In this document: positions 1 to 12,283 of the stretch, piece after piece
Layout: each line of letters begins with the position of its first letter
How positions within the stretch are numbered: position 1 is the first letter of the stretch
Origin: Glycine soja
Lineage: Eukaryota; Streptophyta; Magnoliopsida; Fabales; Fabaceae
Assembly (NCBI RefSeq): GCF_004193775.1
Contig: NC_041020.1
Coordinates: forward strand, 5,847,657-5,911,656
Reading direction: 5' to 3'
DNA length: 64,000 bases
The notes under the pieces: model-generated
Seen by the model: the letters and a program-made list of their open reading frames with translations, nothing else
Told to the model about the DNA's origin: nothing
Databases searched by the model: none
Made by a program: the position numbers and the translations under genes

Positions 1-376
1 TCGGGAATTCCTTTCCTTATACGCCTTTTCACAACATGAGGTTTTCTCCTTAGATAATGCTTCCAGTCACTGCCACCAACCCCAATCATCTTCCTCCATT
101 TTCTAACCCTTCTCTCCTCCCTATATCTAATGAGAGGTAAATGGAAATACAGGTAAAACCAATGGCCACATTTTTTATACTCACTCATGCTTAAAACACA
201 GAAAAACACAAATCAATAGGTGTAAAACAAAAATACCTCTCATACTCGTAGGCTGATCTATTCTTGACTAAGCCTTCAGAAGTATTAACATCCTGTTTTA
301 CAAACCCAAATCTATCTAATGCTCTTGGTGAAGGAACAGGACCAGGTTCATAGTCATCCAATCTTTTCTTTTCCAT
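1..376 (-). CDS. TBC-domain Rab GTPase-activating protein, 5' part (partial)
   Basis: Two coding exons of a gene that continues past the left edge. Exon 1 (376 down to 237) starts at the ATG at 376 and begins MEKKRLDDYEPGPVPSPR; it ends in a split Arg codon before a gtattt donor. Exon 2 (126 down to 1) follows a ttag acceptor, restores the frame and reads through RKWRKMIGVGGSDWKHYL and RKPHVVKRRIRKGIP. That is the conserved lead-in to the TBC (Gyp1-type) domain of plant Ypt/Rab-GAPs, which switch off Rab GTPases in vesicle traffic. The catalytic Arg and Gln fingers would lie in exons outside the window. Family assignment rests on recognising this N-terminal region, so the family is likely but the exact member is not known. 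A solo LTR lies about 350 bp upstream of the ATG. Confidence 0.8.
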
Positions 377-725
377 TTAAAAATCACAAATTAGGTTTCT
401 CAAAGCAAAAGACAAATGACATAGCTGGCTTCCCTAAACATCGCAATGAGGAAAACCTGAAAAATAGAAATGCAAAAAAAAAAAATTGTCATTATGATTA
501 TCATTTTAAATCATTGAAAAAATAAATAAATAAGTTTTCCATACACAAAGAATCAAAGACCAAATTGAAGGAGAAATATAAGCTGTTACCAGAGCAATCT
601 GAGAATGCACGTAGCATGATTAGGATTTGTCGCAAATGAGGCCATGGGAAGGAGGATTAGGTTTCACTGCTTAGTCGATTAGGGTTCATTGCGAATGAGA
701 TTGCACTCTGGATATTAGGGTTTTT
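377..725. other. Upstream region of the RabGAP gene
   Basis: About 350 bp between the RabGAP start codon and the solo LTR. It is AT-rich and contains an A-rich run near 475-483. I see no convincing ORF or clear TATA box. It presumably holds the 5' untranslated region and/or proximal promoter. Confidence 0.3.
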
Positions 726-1806
726 TGTAGAAGCAAAGAATTTGACTTTGATGTTTTGATGATGCCATATGATCGTGATGATTTGATGCCTTATGAAAGA
801 CAAAAATTCAAGAATACAAGATACAACATCAGGAAGATCTCTAGTGTTCTAGGAAGGGAATCCCAAATTGAAACTGCAAAAGGTTTGGCCAAGAAATTTA
901 AGTAAAAATGTCTTTTTCAAGAGATTTACTCTCTGGTAATCGATTACCAGAGGATGTAATCGATTACCAATGGCCAAAATGACTTATAACAGCTATTAGA
1001 AATTTGAATTCAAACTTTACACTGTGTAATCGATTACACATGGATGGTAATCGATTACCAGCAGTTACTGAACGTTTTGATTCAAATTTTAAAGCCTGTA
1101 ATCGATTACAGAAGTCTTGTAATCGATTACCAGAGGAGATTTTCAGAAAATTATTTCCAAGGGTCACAACTTTTCAAATGGTTTTTACATGGTCATCAAA
1201 GGTCTATTTATATGTGACTTGGAACACGATTTTGCAGAGAGTTTTTCAGAACAAAAAATCTTATCCTCTCAAAAAGCAAAATCATTTTATCCTCTTAAGA
1301 ATTCCTTGGCCAATATACTTGCAATTCAATAAGGAATTAATTGTGTGCTCAATTGTACAATCTATCTCTTTCAAGAGAGATTTTTTCTTCTCTTCTTTCT
1401 ATTTCTCAACAGGGATTAAGAGACCGAGGGTCTCTTGTTGTAAAGAAATCTGAACACAAAGAAAGGGTTGTCCTTGTGTGGTTCAGAACTTGTAAAGGGA
1501 TTTTGCAAGATAGTGGAACTCTCAAGCGGGTTTGCTTGGGGACTGGACGTAGGCACAAGGGTGTGACCGAACCAGTATAAATCTGAGTTAGCATTTTCTC
1601 TTCCCTTAAACTCCTTTATTGTTTATTGCTTGTTATTTCTATTTAGTAAGATTAATTTGCATTATTATCTAGGAGTTCTTGTTTAAAAGGAATCTAGGGT
1701 TGTTGGGTTAAATTAAAAATAGAATTTTTAATTAGGGAATAGTCTGTGATATCTTAATTCAACCCCCCCCCCCCTTCTTAAGATATCTGAGGCTACTTGT
1801 CCAACA
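726..1806. mobile_element. Solo LTR, 1,081 bp, with TTTTT target duplication
   Basis: The segment starts TGTAGAAGC and ends GTCCAACA (TG..CA borders) and is flanked by TTTTT at 721-725 and 1807-1811, a plausible 5-bp target-site duplication. Read on the minus strand it starts TGTTGGAC, a common Copia LTR start, so orientation is uncertain. It holds six perfect GTAATCGATTAC palindromes (936-1130), a C-run at about 1766 and no gag or pol. The simplest reading is a solo LTR left by LTR-LTR recombination. A homopolymer TSD is weak evidence taken alone. Confidence 0.65.
936..1130. repeat. Six-copy palindrome cluster GTAATCGATTAC
   Basis: Exact 12-bp palindromes start at 936, 956, 1026, 1047, 1098 and 1119, in three close pairs 20-21 bp apart. 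They lie inside the solo LTR. The pairing suggests an amplified binding-site-like unit, but function is inference. Confidence 0.85.
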
Positions 1807-1811
1807 TTTTT

Positions 1812-4800
1812 CGTTCACTTTAGATACGCAGCCACGGGCTAATCATGACTTGTGAAGGACCGAAAGGGGTGTGTGGTTTACTGCCTAGTTAGTTGATCTA
1901 TACTTTAGAAAATCAGACATAAAACAAAAACATTTGAAAAATAAATGGGTCAGTCTAAATATCCCATTTTGAAAAAATGAACAGCCTTATCTCAACAATA
2001 AGACAATGTTATCATATTGTGAGCCTTTAACCTATGTTTATAAGAGGAAGGATAAAAGGAAAGGAGATGAGCTGGGAACAAATGGGCTAAACATGGAATT
2101 ACAAGGGCTGGAGCTGTGATGCATAACATAATGTCCATTGGAGAGGAATATTCTGGCATGATGGGAAAGATAGTGGAGGACATGTTGTCGGACAGAGGTG
2201 TAGGGAAAGTATGGGGGAAAAGGAAATTTTGGTGAGGAATTGGAAAGGCATCCTAGGTGATATTTTCTTCTTTTTTTTCTGCATTGCTATTCCTGTTGTC
2301 CTTTGGTTTTCTTTTCTACGCTGAGTTATACTGATCAGTTGAATGGGAATTTTTCTCCTGGAATTTTACCTATTTCCTCTAATATACTACCAGTTTCTAT
2401 CAGAGAATAAAAAAAAGAATAAAAAAGTTCTCTCTAACATCAAGAAGCCAAAAAGTCACTTAAGAACAAAATAAAACAATAAATAATTATTAAATCATAC
2501 ATGAAAGTGTGAGCTACAGACAAATATCAAGTGCACTGCAGGTTGGATGATTAATGAGCATTAAATGGCCAAGGATTGAAGAACAAAGGAATGTGATATA
2601 TGTTGTGGTGATGTTGTGCCATGTGTCAAGCATATGTGCATTTTGATATGTGTCTATAAGTTAGGTGTCAATGCATCGTCCCTTTGATTGATTTGAGCTT
2701 AATGAACTATAGAACCCTAAAACATAGCTAGTCTAAAACTGATGCAGGTACTAGATGCCATAGACTGATGCACGGGGGGAGTCCTCTTCCAACGGTAATA
2801 CTTTTAAAGATTGCCAGAATAGATTCTAAACATCTAAGCCCTTTATTCCCTAATTAAGCATTCAGTGTTGTCAGCTAACACAGAATACATTGAACTACAA
2901 AATTCATTCTCAAAAGTTCTCCAAAAGCAAAAATCAAAATCCAGTAACATAAAATTTGTGGCATCACGTACAATACTTAATAGCATGTTCTGCAGCCATG
3001 TAAGTTACTGTGTTTTATCAAATTTTTCAAGGTCTACTTAACAAATGGACAAAATAAAAATCATAGAATAACTACTTACCAATCCTAATAACCAGAAATA
3101 ATTATGAGATGGTTAGGTGGTTTACACCTTATTATAGGCAAAAAACCATGATAGAAGAGAGGATGGTAAAGCTTATCTCATTGCTAAACACGGCAAAATT
3201 AGTACACCGGTAAAAATTGCAACCATGAAGGCTAGAAACTCAGCACTGGCCTAAAAAAACAGAATTGAATGTATCTAGAGTAGCAAAAAACACAAACAGA
3301 CCTGTTAATTTCAATCCTATTATGAACTAAAGTACTAACCTTAAGGTTCCATTCTAAAAATCCATGCCCCTCCAAATATGATTGGTACAAATAAAAATAA
3401 AAAATAAAAAACTTTTGCCCTCTTTCATATTCTTCAGTTTCAGAAAGTAACAAAATTTAGGTCAAGTTAGAAGGAAAATTTGACGATTACACCAATTATG
3501 TAAAAGAAAAGTACTTGGTTTCAACAAACACACAGAAAAATACCTTTTGAGCTTTCTCATCTACTCCAAAAAAAAAAAAGGAATATGGTACCAATATTCA
3601 TAAACTACAGTGATCCGTTAATTTACACAGTTTACATTGATTCTCCCTTTCTTATTTTTCTTTCACAAATTGCTCAAACAAAAAACACACCAACGCACGC
3701 TCATATATTCCCACCCAAGCACCAGGGGAGCAGGGAGCACTCACATTCATTTTGTCTTATTCAATCTCATAATCTGGTATCACACAAATGATCTAAAATG
3801 AAACAAATTCCACATCATTAACCAAAATATTCACTTCAAATATCAAATGAATTAAAACTTAGTCCACAACCGACAAATATCAGATGACTAAGAAATCAAA
3901 AACAAAATCAAAGTCAAAAGACACATTTTCTCTAAATTTCAATTTTTTTTTCAAATCAACATTAAGCACAAAACCCAATAGAGGGAGAACAGTAACTGTG
4001 CTAACAAAACAATAATACCCAACTAAAAAGCTTGAATTTTTCATTAACCGTACGTACCATAATTCCGTTGGAACCCAACTCCCGTTGCTTTTGTCAATTG
4101 AAGAAATTGCAGATTATCCAATCCAATGGTGAGGAGAAGAAACAGAAGGAGCACCCAAATTGTGAATGAATGTTGCGAGCAAAGAAGAAAAGAGTGAAAA
4201 GATCAATGATGAAGGGTTTTGAATTGGTGAAATATTGGGAATTTGAGAAATGAAGGGAGGAGGATTGTGAGGATTGTAATTGTGAATTTTGAGGAAACAC
4301 ACAAACACAAGAAAGAAAGAAAAAAGATAATGATGTGAATTGGGTTTGGGTGGCCGGCAACAACCTCGGAAATGGGAAACGAAGGGGATGGGGGCGTTTT
4401 TAACAAGAAACGAACCAAAATACTAAAATTGAATGTTCATTTTTCTTCTATAAATTATTCATTTTCCAATATTTCCTGTCATGTTCCGTACAATCTTATC
4501 GGATCATAATTTACCAACAACAATAAAAATTAACTGAATTAATTGATTTGTAATAAATTTTAATTTTATTCTAACACTATGATGCTTATTTTTTTAAAGG
4601 ATAATTTTTCAACCAACAAATATACCCCTTTTATAAGAAAATGAGTCTAATCATTAAAGATAAAAACAAAATTTAGTGATAAGGTAATCCTATATTTCTT
4701 ATAATTAAGATCAAGAAAATATTATTTTTTTTCTTATATAAGACTATTAGTAGTAATATTCTTTGCTTTGTTCAATCTTATACTCCATCGTCTTAAAATA

Positions 4801-5199
4801 ATAATCGTCTTTTATTTACACAGACAAAAAAAAAAAAATAATAAAGTAATATTTTTATAAAATTAACCTTATATCATCATTAATTCATTTATAAATTTTA
4901 TTATAAAATAGCATCATGAAACAACTTCAAGAATGGCAAGATGGAACACACAAATTCTCAATCACTATATGTAGGAGCTACGTGGACATTTTTTTTTTTT
5001 ATCTCACAGCTCAAGCTCTTCAAATGTCCTTTGATGCTTTCATGTAGCCTCCAACATTAAGTAAAATTTCATCTAGTTTCCACATATAAGCAAATAAAGC
5101 CTTTATATTCAATGTTTTCATGCGCAACACATTCCTTGAATGTGGCCAACCTAGAAGGGGGAGATCTTACCTATTTCCCAATAGCACGGATTTTACAAT
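1812..5199. other. Intergenic DNA without a supportable gene
   Basis: Short ORFs only, none with recognisable family motifs. The part from 4450 to 4920 is strongly AT-rich. The stretch 4090-4420 is less AT-rich and could be an untranslated first exon of the leftward RabGAP gene, but no splice link can be shown. Confidence 0.4.
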
Positions 5200-6443
5200 C
5201 AAATTAATAATATGTGCACAACAATGCATGTGTGGATAATATCCATTTAAAACCAGACAGTTCCAAGACATTATCCCCTTCTACAGATATTCGATTGTTT
5301 TATCATTTGATAACGCCTTATCAATTGTCAATGTAAGAACACGAGTGAGCCCCCAACTACTGAAGCAATGTTCAACCGTCTTAGCCAAATTCTTCCATGT
5401 GTGACTTGAGACTTGACAAAAATTTATCACCTTCTTTTGCAACTTCCAATCATTGTCAATGAAATATGTTGTCAAACTCATATAATCCAGATTTTGTGAT
5501 GAAGTCCATGTGTCCATAGTGAAGCAAATCCTATGGTTGTGTCGGGAAAAAAAGTTCTTCAACTTTACTTTTTCACTACTCCATAGTTTATGAACATCAC
5601 GTGCCAAGATAGTGCGTGAGATGACAACAAGAAAGAGAGCTATAATGCTCAAAAATTTCTGAAAGGCTTCATGCTCAACCATTCGAAAGGAGAGCCCCAT
5701 TGCCGCAAACATTTTAATCAGCGCATTTCGACATGCCTCTTGATCAATTTTGGGCAAGGAAGGAGAAGAAATTACCTTTGTGGATGAATCTGATTTTTGC
5801 TTCTTGCTCACTTTGTGTTGTGTTGCTATTGCACTCGATAAATAAGTATGCATATAACTATAAAAATTATGAAATTCAAAATTAATGAAATGAAAGAAAA
5901 GTGTTAGTCAGTATGCAAAATAGTCATATTAAACAAGACAAAACGAACCCTAATAATCAAACATCAGGTACCTATATCCCCAAATACTTTTTTGGCAACA
6001 AAATTTGCCCCCTAAAATTATGGAAGAAAAATGCCAAGTTGAAGACAATAAAGAAAGCAATTTCATAACCATCAAAGGAAGATGCAGGGTACATATTTTG
6101 TACCTCATATTTGATATTAGATTGGATAATTTGGATTGATTGACAAAAATCAAAGAAAGGAAGATGTAGGGTTCCTTCTTTGCTAGCTAGAGAAACCCCA
6201 ACATAACGTGATTTGGGATTTAGGGTTTGCTTCATTTGTTCTCTCACTTAACTCTACCTTTGCACACAGGAAGGAAGGAACGACTGGTGAAGTGACGCAC
6301 TGACACAAAGAAAATTACGTAAAAAGAAAAGGTTCTATAAGTGAACCAAACCTTTCTGTAGAGGCAGGTTGGTTCAAACTGGATATGTTTTTACAATAGT
6401 TCAATTCATTTTTTTAGAATCAGTTCTCTTGCACACCCCTACA
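5200..6443 (-). mobile_element. hAT transposon relic with transposase fragment
   Basis: The ORF from 5853 down to 5281 encodes about 190 residues with the hAT-transposase block FTMDTWTSSQN and TTYFIDNDWKLQKKVINF, as in plant RICESLEEPER/BED-finger transposase-like proteins. Below 5281 a shifted frame continues with YYPHMHCCAHIINLIVKSV, the usual next block, so the gene is frameshifted; the C-terminal dimerisation region is not visible. Upstream, rc of 6430-6443 reads TAGGGGTGTGCAAG, which resembles a hAT terminal repeat and would mark the 5' end. No partner end is found on the left, so the element is truncated and not autonomous. Confidence 0.7.
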
Positions 6444-6904
6444 GTTGGCAAGTCATTGATTCAATCAATGTGTTCACCACAACCAGCCTTGTTCTTGCAC
6501 CAAATCACAAGTAAACTAAAAAATCCAAGGAAAGAGTAAATATTATGATTAACATTATAAAAGTGTATAGAAGTTACGTGCTAATACATACATGGAATTT
6601 GGCTTAATATCAATTCTTATTTCTAACTTGGAATCCTCAACAAACACAATTAGCCTTTCCTCCATACCTTGCACTTTGTTCACTTTCATTTCCTTTCTAT
6701 TTTTTATTGCATAGCTAAAATATGAGAATGCTTACTATAAAATATATATTACTAACTTCGAAGATCATAGTTGGCAAAATTAGAGTGAAAAAATGGAAAG
6801 AATAAAATTAGAGTGGCGAAAATGAAGAACAAACCTATGCACGCCAAAGGGAAGGCACTGTCAGAGCTTCGATATGTGATGGAGAATAGATTTAGAAGAA
6901 TAAA

Positions 6905-8164
6905 TTTGGGATTATGCTAAGCACTTCTCCCATTTATACTTTTACACCCCCTTCCACTTCTTTTTTCCAAGTATATCCTTTCCTTTTCTTTTTAGGAAAA
7001 TTACTACACCCCCTTCTCGTCTACAATAGAAGACAAAACTTAAACCTTCATCTCTAATGTCTAGGGTGAATCACCCTCACAAGTGGAAAAGCTGCCACGA
7101 GCCACCGAAGGTGATTTCCAACAATGATGTCTCTCTCTCTCTAAAAATCAACTAGGGATTTAGCCAAATCATTATAATGATGAACAATCCCCATATTCTC
7201 AACCCTCTAACCCCATCCCAATATTTTCCAGTCCAACATTGGTCTCCCCAAATTCACACCACAAAATAATCCAATGAGAAACCAGGTGTGTTTTTTTATA
7301 CTAATTATTTCCAACAAACAAACAAATAAAAAAAATTCTCAAAATAATTGTGGATTTCAGAGTAAACAAGTGAAGAACAGAACCCTAGCTAAACATAGAT
7401 GAAAAAGTGAGAGAACTTCAAGTGTGGAATCCCTCAAAATAATCTTAGATTTGTCATTGTCGTTGTGTCCACTTGCAAGGAAGTTCCTTTTCAATGACAA
7501 GCACATCTGATGAAGAGGGCGAAGTTAGAGATAGATGGGGTTCATCCTTTACTTCTTCCTCTCTCTCCTCCGCTACAACGATGACCCTGACCTTAAGGGT
7601 TAAGCTTTTTGACACTAGTTAAACTCTCTGACGTGGCATTGCTAGAGATGTTAATCTCCATTGCCATCACTGGCACGTCTTGCTTTTCCAATCATCGATT
7701 CTCCTTTCAACGTCAAAACTCATGATCCTTGAAAACCCCTCTCCATGTGATGGCTTTTGTGATTTGCTTTCTAAGATTTTTGCTCCTGGGAAGTTGAATA
7801 GATCTGCAAGTTTTTATTTTTGCTTGAACAAGAATTGGGTTTTAATTTTCAAAGACAAATTTCGCCGCTGGGAATCATCGTCAATGATGGCATATGGTGG
7901 TCCAAAGGGGTTGATGGAAAAGGAGAAAATAACAAAACACCATCTTGGACAATGATTTTGGAAGCCTCACGACATTGATATGATGCAAACATAGAAACAA
8001 GTAGAATGAGATATGGATTGAAAAAGAGAGTAATAGGGAGTGAAGGGACATGTAAAAGGGGTGAACTAACTTCTAGAAAAAGAAAAGGAAAGGATGTAAT
8101 TGGAAAAATAATAAGACATAGGAGGTGTATAAGTAAAGATGGGGATACTTAGCAAAAGCCTAAA
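6905..8164. mobile_element. MULE-like element with long terminal inverted repeats
   Basis: The left end (about 6905-7030: GCTAAGCACTTCTCCCATTT, then TCCTTTCCTTTTCTTTTT) is matched in inverse orientation at about 8060-8164 (GCTAAGTATCCCCATCTTTA, then TCCTTTCCTTTTCTTTTT). The arms are roughly 100-130 bp and diverged. About 1 kb lies between them, with no transposase and only short unrecognised ORFs (for example 7680-7955, 91 codons). Long TIRs without transposase suggest a non-autonomous Mutator-like element, possibly a Pack-MULE; a clean 9-bp target duplication could not be confirmed. Confidence 0.55.
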
Positions 8165-9229
8165 TTCAGGATGAATTAATAAATGTGTGGGTTAAGGCTT
8201 TTTATTGCAAGGAAGAAAAAGATCTGCAAAATGCACTAAGGGAATTGCCATTAGCTCTACCCACGTGGATGTCTTTTAGTTGTATTCCAAAATTACCCCT
8301 TGGACGAAAATACAATGGAATCATGTTTTCGTTGCCTATATGGGACAAAAAAATGAAATAACATCAAAAATACAATTTTGTTGCACAAATGTACAATGGA
8401 ATTGTGCTTGCGTTGTTATTTAGGGGGTGGAAAGAAAAAAAACAACAAAAATATGATTTTTTTGTATATTATACAACAACAAAATCATATTTTTGTTGTT
8501 GGTTGAGCACCAATACAGATTCACCCCATCCCAATCTTGTTGGATCACCATCCTAAACACAAACACATATTCAACAACAACTATATTCAAAATCCCAACC
8601 CCACATTCGAAAATCCCCAAAATGATACCTTAACACAGATTACACCCTTGCCCAGATTTTTTCTGTTTGCGAGAAATAACGAGTGAGGGAATAAGGTGCA
8701 TAAGACATGACTGCTTGAGGAAATAGGGAGGCACGAAGGACATTGCCCAGATCTGCATGGAGGATGTTTGCCCATATATGTTTGAAGATCGATGGTGGGG
8801 TGAGTTGCATGAAGGAATAATGAGGAAGAAGGTAGGAGCAACGTATAGAAGAAGAAGGAGGAGACAATGACAGGGCTTGGGTTTGAGGAGGGAGAGGTGC
8901 GAGGAAGAAGAAGGAAGATGATGGCAATGCAAGGATTCTGGATCTAGGCTGGGTTGGGGGAGACAATTTTGGATTTGAGAAGGGAATGAGGTGTAGGGAT
9001 TTGGTGAATGGGTAAAAGAGGGGTCATAGAGGTTGGTAGTGTCAATAGCAAATCTGGTAGTGGGAATAGTTGTTCTCATGCACTAACTGGGTTACGTCAT
9101 TTGTTTTCAACCAAAGCATTGTATAGTGGCCCACAAGGTATAGTGTTAGTTTAATTTTGTTTTTTTTTTAAGATTTATATAAAATACAGTAGTAAAATAA
9201 TAATAAAAAAGAATTAAAAGTTGTTTTAG
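8165..9229. other. Intergenic DNA, no supportable gene
   Basis: The minus-strand ORFs at 8587-9079 are Ser/Pro/Leu-rich, overlap in different frames and match no family I know. Near 8310-8490 the phrase tacaatggaat and short ttttgttg runs recur. No transposon borders were found. Confidence 0.4.
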
Positions 9230-11388
9230 TTGGTCATAAAATTAGTGTATTGCTTCAAACTATTGTTGATGACATTGTTCAAGAACAAGACAACAATGAG
9301 GTTCTTCCTCAAATACCTATAAAAACCTCAACAAGTGCCATTAAGGAGATCTGATAGAGAGAGGAGAAGTGCAATCCCTGATGATTATATTATCTTTCTC
9401 CAAGAACATGAGGATGGCATTGGCTTAACAGAGGATGATCTGATTAACTTCTGTCAAGTCATGCATAGTTCTAACTCTCAAAACTGCATCAATGCCATGA
9501 AGGATAAGATGAAATCTATGCAAGACAATGACATTTGGGATCTCGTCGAATTGCCTAAAAGTGTGAAACCTATTGGTTGCAAATAGATATTTAAAACCAA
9601 AAGGGATTCAAAGGGCAATGTCGAGAGATATAAGGCCCGTCTAGTCGCTAAAGGATTTACCCAAAAGGAAGGCATTGACTATAAAGAAACTTTTTTTCCA
9701 GTATCTTCAAAGGATTTTTTTAGAACAATAATGACACTGGTAGCTCATTATGATTTAGAGCTACATCAGATGGATGTTAAGACTGCGTTTCTAAATGGTG
9801 ACATTGAAGAAACAATTTACATGATACAACCAGAAAACTTTGTATTAGGTAACTCAAAGTCTATGGTTTTCAAACTAAATAAATCCATCTATGGTTTGAA
9901 ACAAGCTTCCCGTCAATGGTATTACAAGTTCCATCAAGTCATTACCTCATATGGTTTTGAGGCAAATGCAGTTGATGATTGTGTATAAGTTTAGTAGGAG
10001 TAAATACTCATTCTTGGTGTTATATGTCGATGATATACTACTTCTACCAATGATATAAGCTTCTTACAAGAGACTAAGAAATTTCTAACGAAAAATTTTG
10101 AGGTGAAAGATCTTGGGGAAGTCTCTTTTGTATTAGGAATCAAGATACTAAGAGATCGCTCTCAAGGTATCCTAAGGTTGTTACAAGAGAGTTATACCGA
10201 TAAGGTCATAGATAGATTCGGCATAAAATATAATAAACCAGGAGATACCCGATAGCTAAAGGAGACAAATTTAGTCTCAAACAATGCCTTAATAATGGCC
10301 TTGAAAGAACAGAGATGCAAAAGATTCCTTATGCATCAGCAGTAGGAAGTCTAACATACACTCAAGTTTGCACTCGTCCCGATATAGCATTTGTAGTAGG
10401 ATTTTTGGGCAAATATTTAAGTAATCCTGGAATGCAACATTGGAAAACAGCAAGAATTTGGAAATCATTGGGTACTCAGACTTTGATTTTGGTGGATGTC
10501 AAGATAGCAAACGCTCCACATATGGATACATATTTATGCTGGCTGGAGGAGCTATCTCTTGGAAGTCTGCTAAAGAGACTCTCATAGCTTCTTCGACCAT
10601 GACCGCGAATTTCATTGCTTGTTTTGAGGCATCCAACCATGGGATATGACTAAGAAATTTTGCCACTAGTTTGCGTGTGGTTGACAACATTGAAAGACCA
10701 TTAAAGATTTATTGTGACAATAACTCAACAGTTTTTTACTCCAGCAACAATAGGAGTGCAACCAAATCAAAGTTTATTGACATCAAGTTTTTGGTTGTTA
10801 AAAAGAGAGTTCAGAATAGACAGATTTTCATAGAACATTTAAGGACTAATGATATGCTAGCTGACCCACTTACGAAAGGTTTGGTACCTAAAGTTTTTCA
10901 TGAGCACACTGCTCATATGGGAGTGATTTCTTATAGTGCCTTAGTTTAGTAGGAGTCTCATTTATGTTCTATATATGCCTTATGTTGTTCAGATATTTGT
11001 ATAGATTGATTTTCTATAAAATAAAATTGAAGGTTATCATTTCATTCTAAGTTTGTTTTGTTTGCAATATTTATATTGTGTTTGGATTGATCTCTATAAA
11101 GAATAAAGTTTGGACTAGTTGGAAATGAATATTAATGAGATCACATTGCATGTTATTTTCATGTCGTTTATCCATATTTGATCTATGTCATCAAGTATAT
11201 GTGACATTGGTGATCATTGTGGCTCAATCAAGTTGGATTGTGAGGAAAACTGCAATGGTTCTGTGTTACTATATAAGATGGACCAGATTGTTTAAGGAAA
11301 GTCTAAAAGTAAATAACATACGGTTGCACGCCTAAAGACTTTTACAATATAAATGATTAAGGTTAATATGAAGCTCAAGTGGGAGATT
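9230..11388 (+). pseudogene. Decayed Copia retrotransposon, reverse transcriptase-RNase H part
   Basis: Pieces of a Copia pol in several frames: the pre-RT motif RRSDRERRSAIPDD (9341), a stop replacing the conserved Trp of GCKW (9583), the RT blocks [15 protein letters not shown] and [16 protein letters not shown] (9764-9930), a YVDD box near 10026, CTRPDIAF near 10372, and the RNase H C-terminus [10 protein letters not shown] near 10854. Stops and frameshifts separate them. The protein resembles the full-length Copia at 56.5-63.2 kb, so it is an older relative of that family. Gag, protease and integrase are missing, so it is 5'-truncated. The 3' side ends in a purine-rich tract (AAGTGGGAGAT, 11375) just before the LTR. 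Confidence 0.85.
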
Positions 11389-11830
11389 GTTATGAATTTT
11401 ATAATTCCTAATTAATTAATTAGTGTGGGCTGCATATTATATTTATCATTTATATTAGTTATTTACATTTATGTGCTCAATAAAAGTGATCTAATTTGGT
11501 GAGCCTATTGGACTATCATCAGAAATTAATATGGGCTTGATAAGCGGAAACCAATTTGACCCGTTAGGAAATAATGAGAACTCTAACAGGTTAAAACTTA
11601 AAGCAAGGTTGTGGTCCCCAATACACCAAATCAGAAATTGTATTCTCTTCTTCCCATCTGATGAGAAACCTTAGGTCCCAAAAGGAAAATAATGATTTAG
11701 TTGAAGAAGAACATAAAACCAACAGTTCCTTAGACTCATCAATTCCACTGCTTATCATGGATCCAATTATTTTTCACAACCCCTCTTGATAATCTAACGT
11801 AATGTGTTTCCGATGATTATTGGTATTTTA
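11389..11830 (+). mobile_element. Probable 3' LTR of the decayed Copia
   Basis: Sequence starting TGTTATGAATTT follows the polypurine tract directly, as expected for a 3' LTR. Its right border is not clear because no second LTR is available for comparison; 11830 is an estimate, just outside the inverted repeat that follows. Confidence 0.45.
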
Positions 11831-11861
11831 TTAAGATCCCTAAAATGTCAAACACATGATG

Positions 11862-12211
11862 CTTCACGCACTCTAATTAAGCATTCTTCCTCAATTGCAC
11901 TTCTTGTATTAAGCATGAAAAGATTGTTTAACACAATCATCACTATCAAAGGTTTTCATTGAAAATATGTTGCTAATCAGCATTTATGTTCTTTGTTTTT
12001 GTCTTTAAGAGTTTTGTGCTAAAATTTGTATATGCCAAATGTTTTAGGGATTTGAACTAAAAATATGGGTATAACCTTATTGGTATTAAGGTTGGTTAAA
12101 TGAGTGTAGAAAAATGACCAAAATTTTGGAAGAAATTAAGGATTTTATTAATTGCATGTTTTTAAGTTCCAAAGGAACAAGATCCTTTCGTGACAAAAAC
12201 AAACAGTGTGA

Positions 12212-12283
<72 letters not shown>

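Noticed and set aside
1004..1580. ORFs of 149 and 79 codons on the plus strand
   Set aside because: They lie in the solo LTR, are driven by the GTAATCGATTAC repeats and show no protein family features.
4094..4418. Three overlapping minus-strand ORFs as a possible gene
   Set aside because: Low-complexity Ser/Phe/Leu translations. At most an untranslated first exon, which cannot be shown without transcripts.
8587..9079. Ser/Pro/Leu-rich minus-strand ORFs
   Set aside because: Overlapping frames with biased composition and no conserved motif or splice context.
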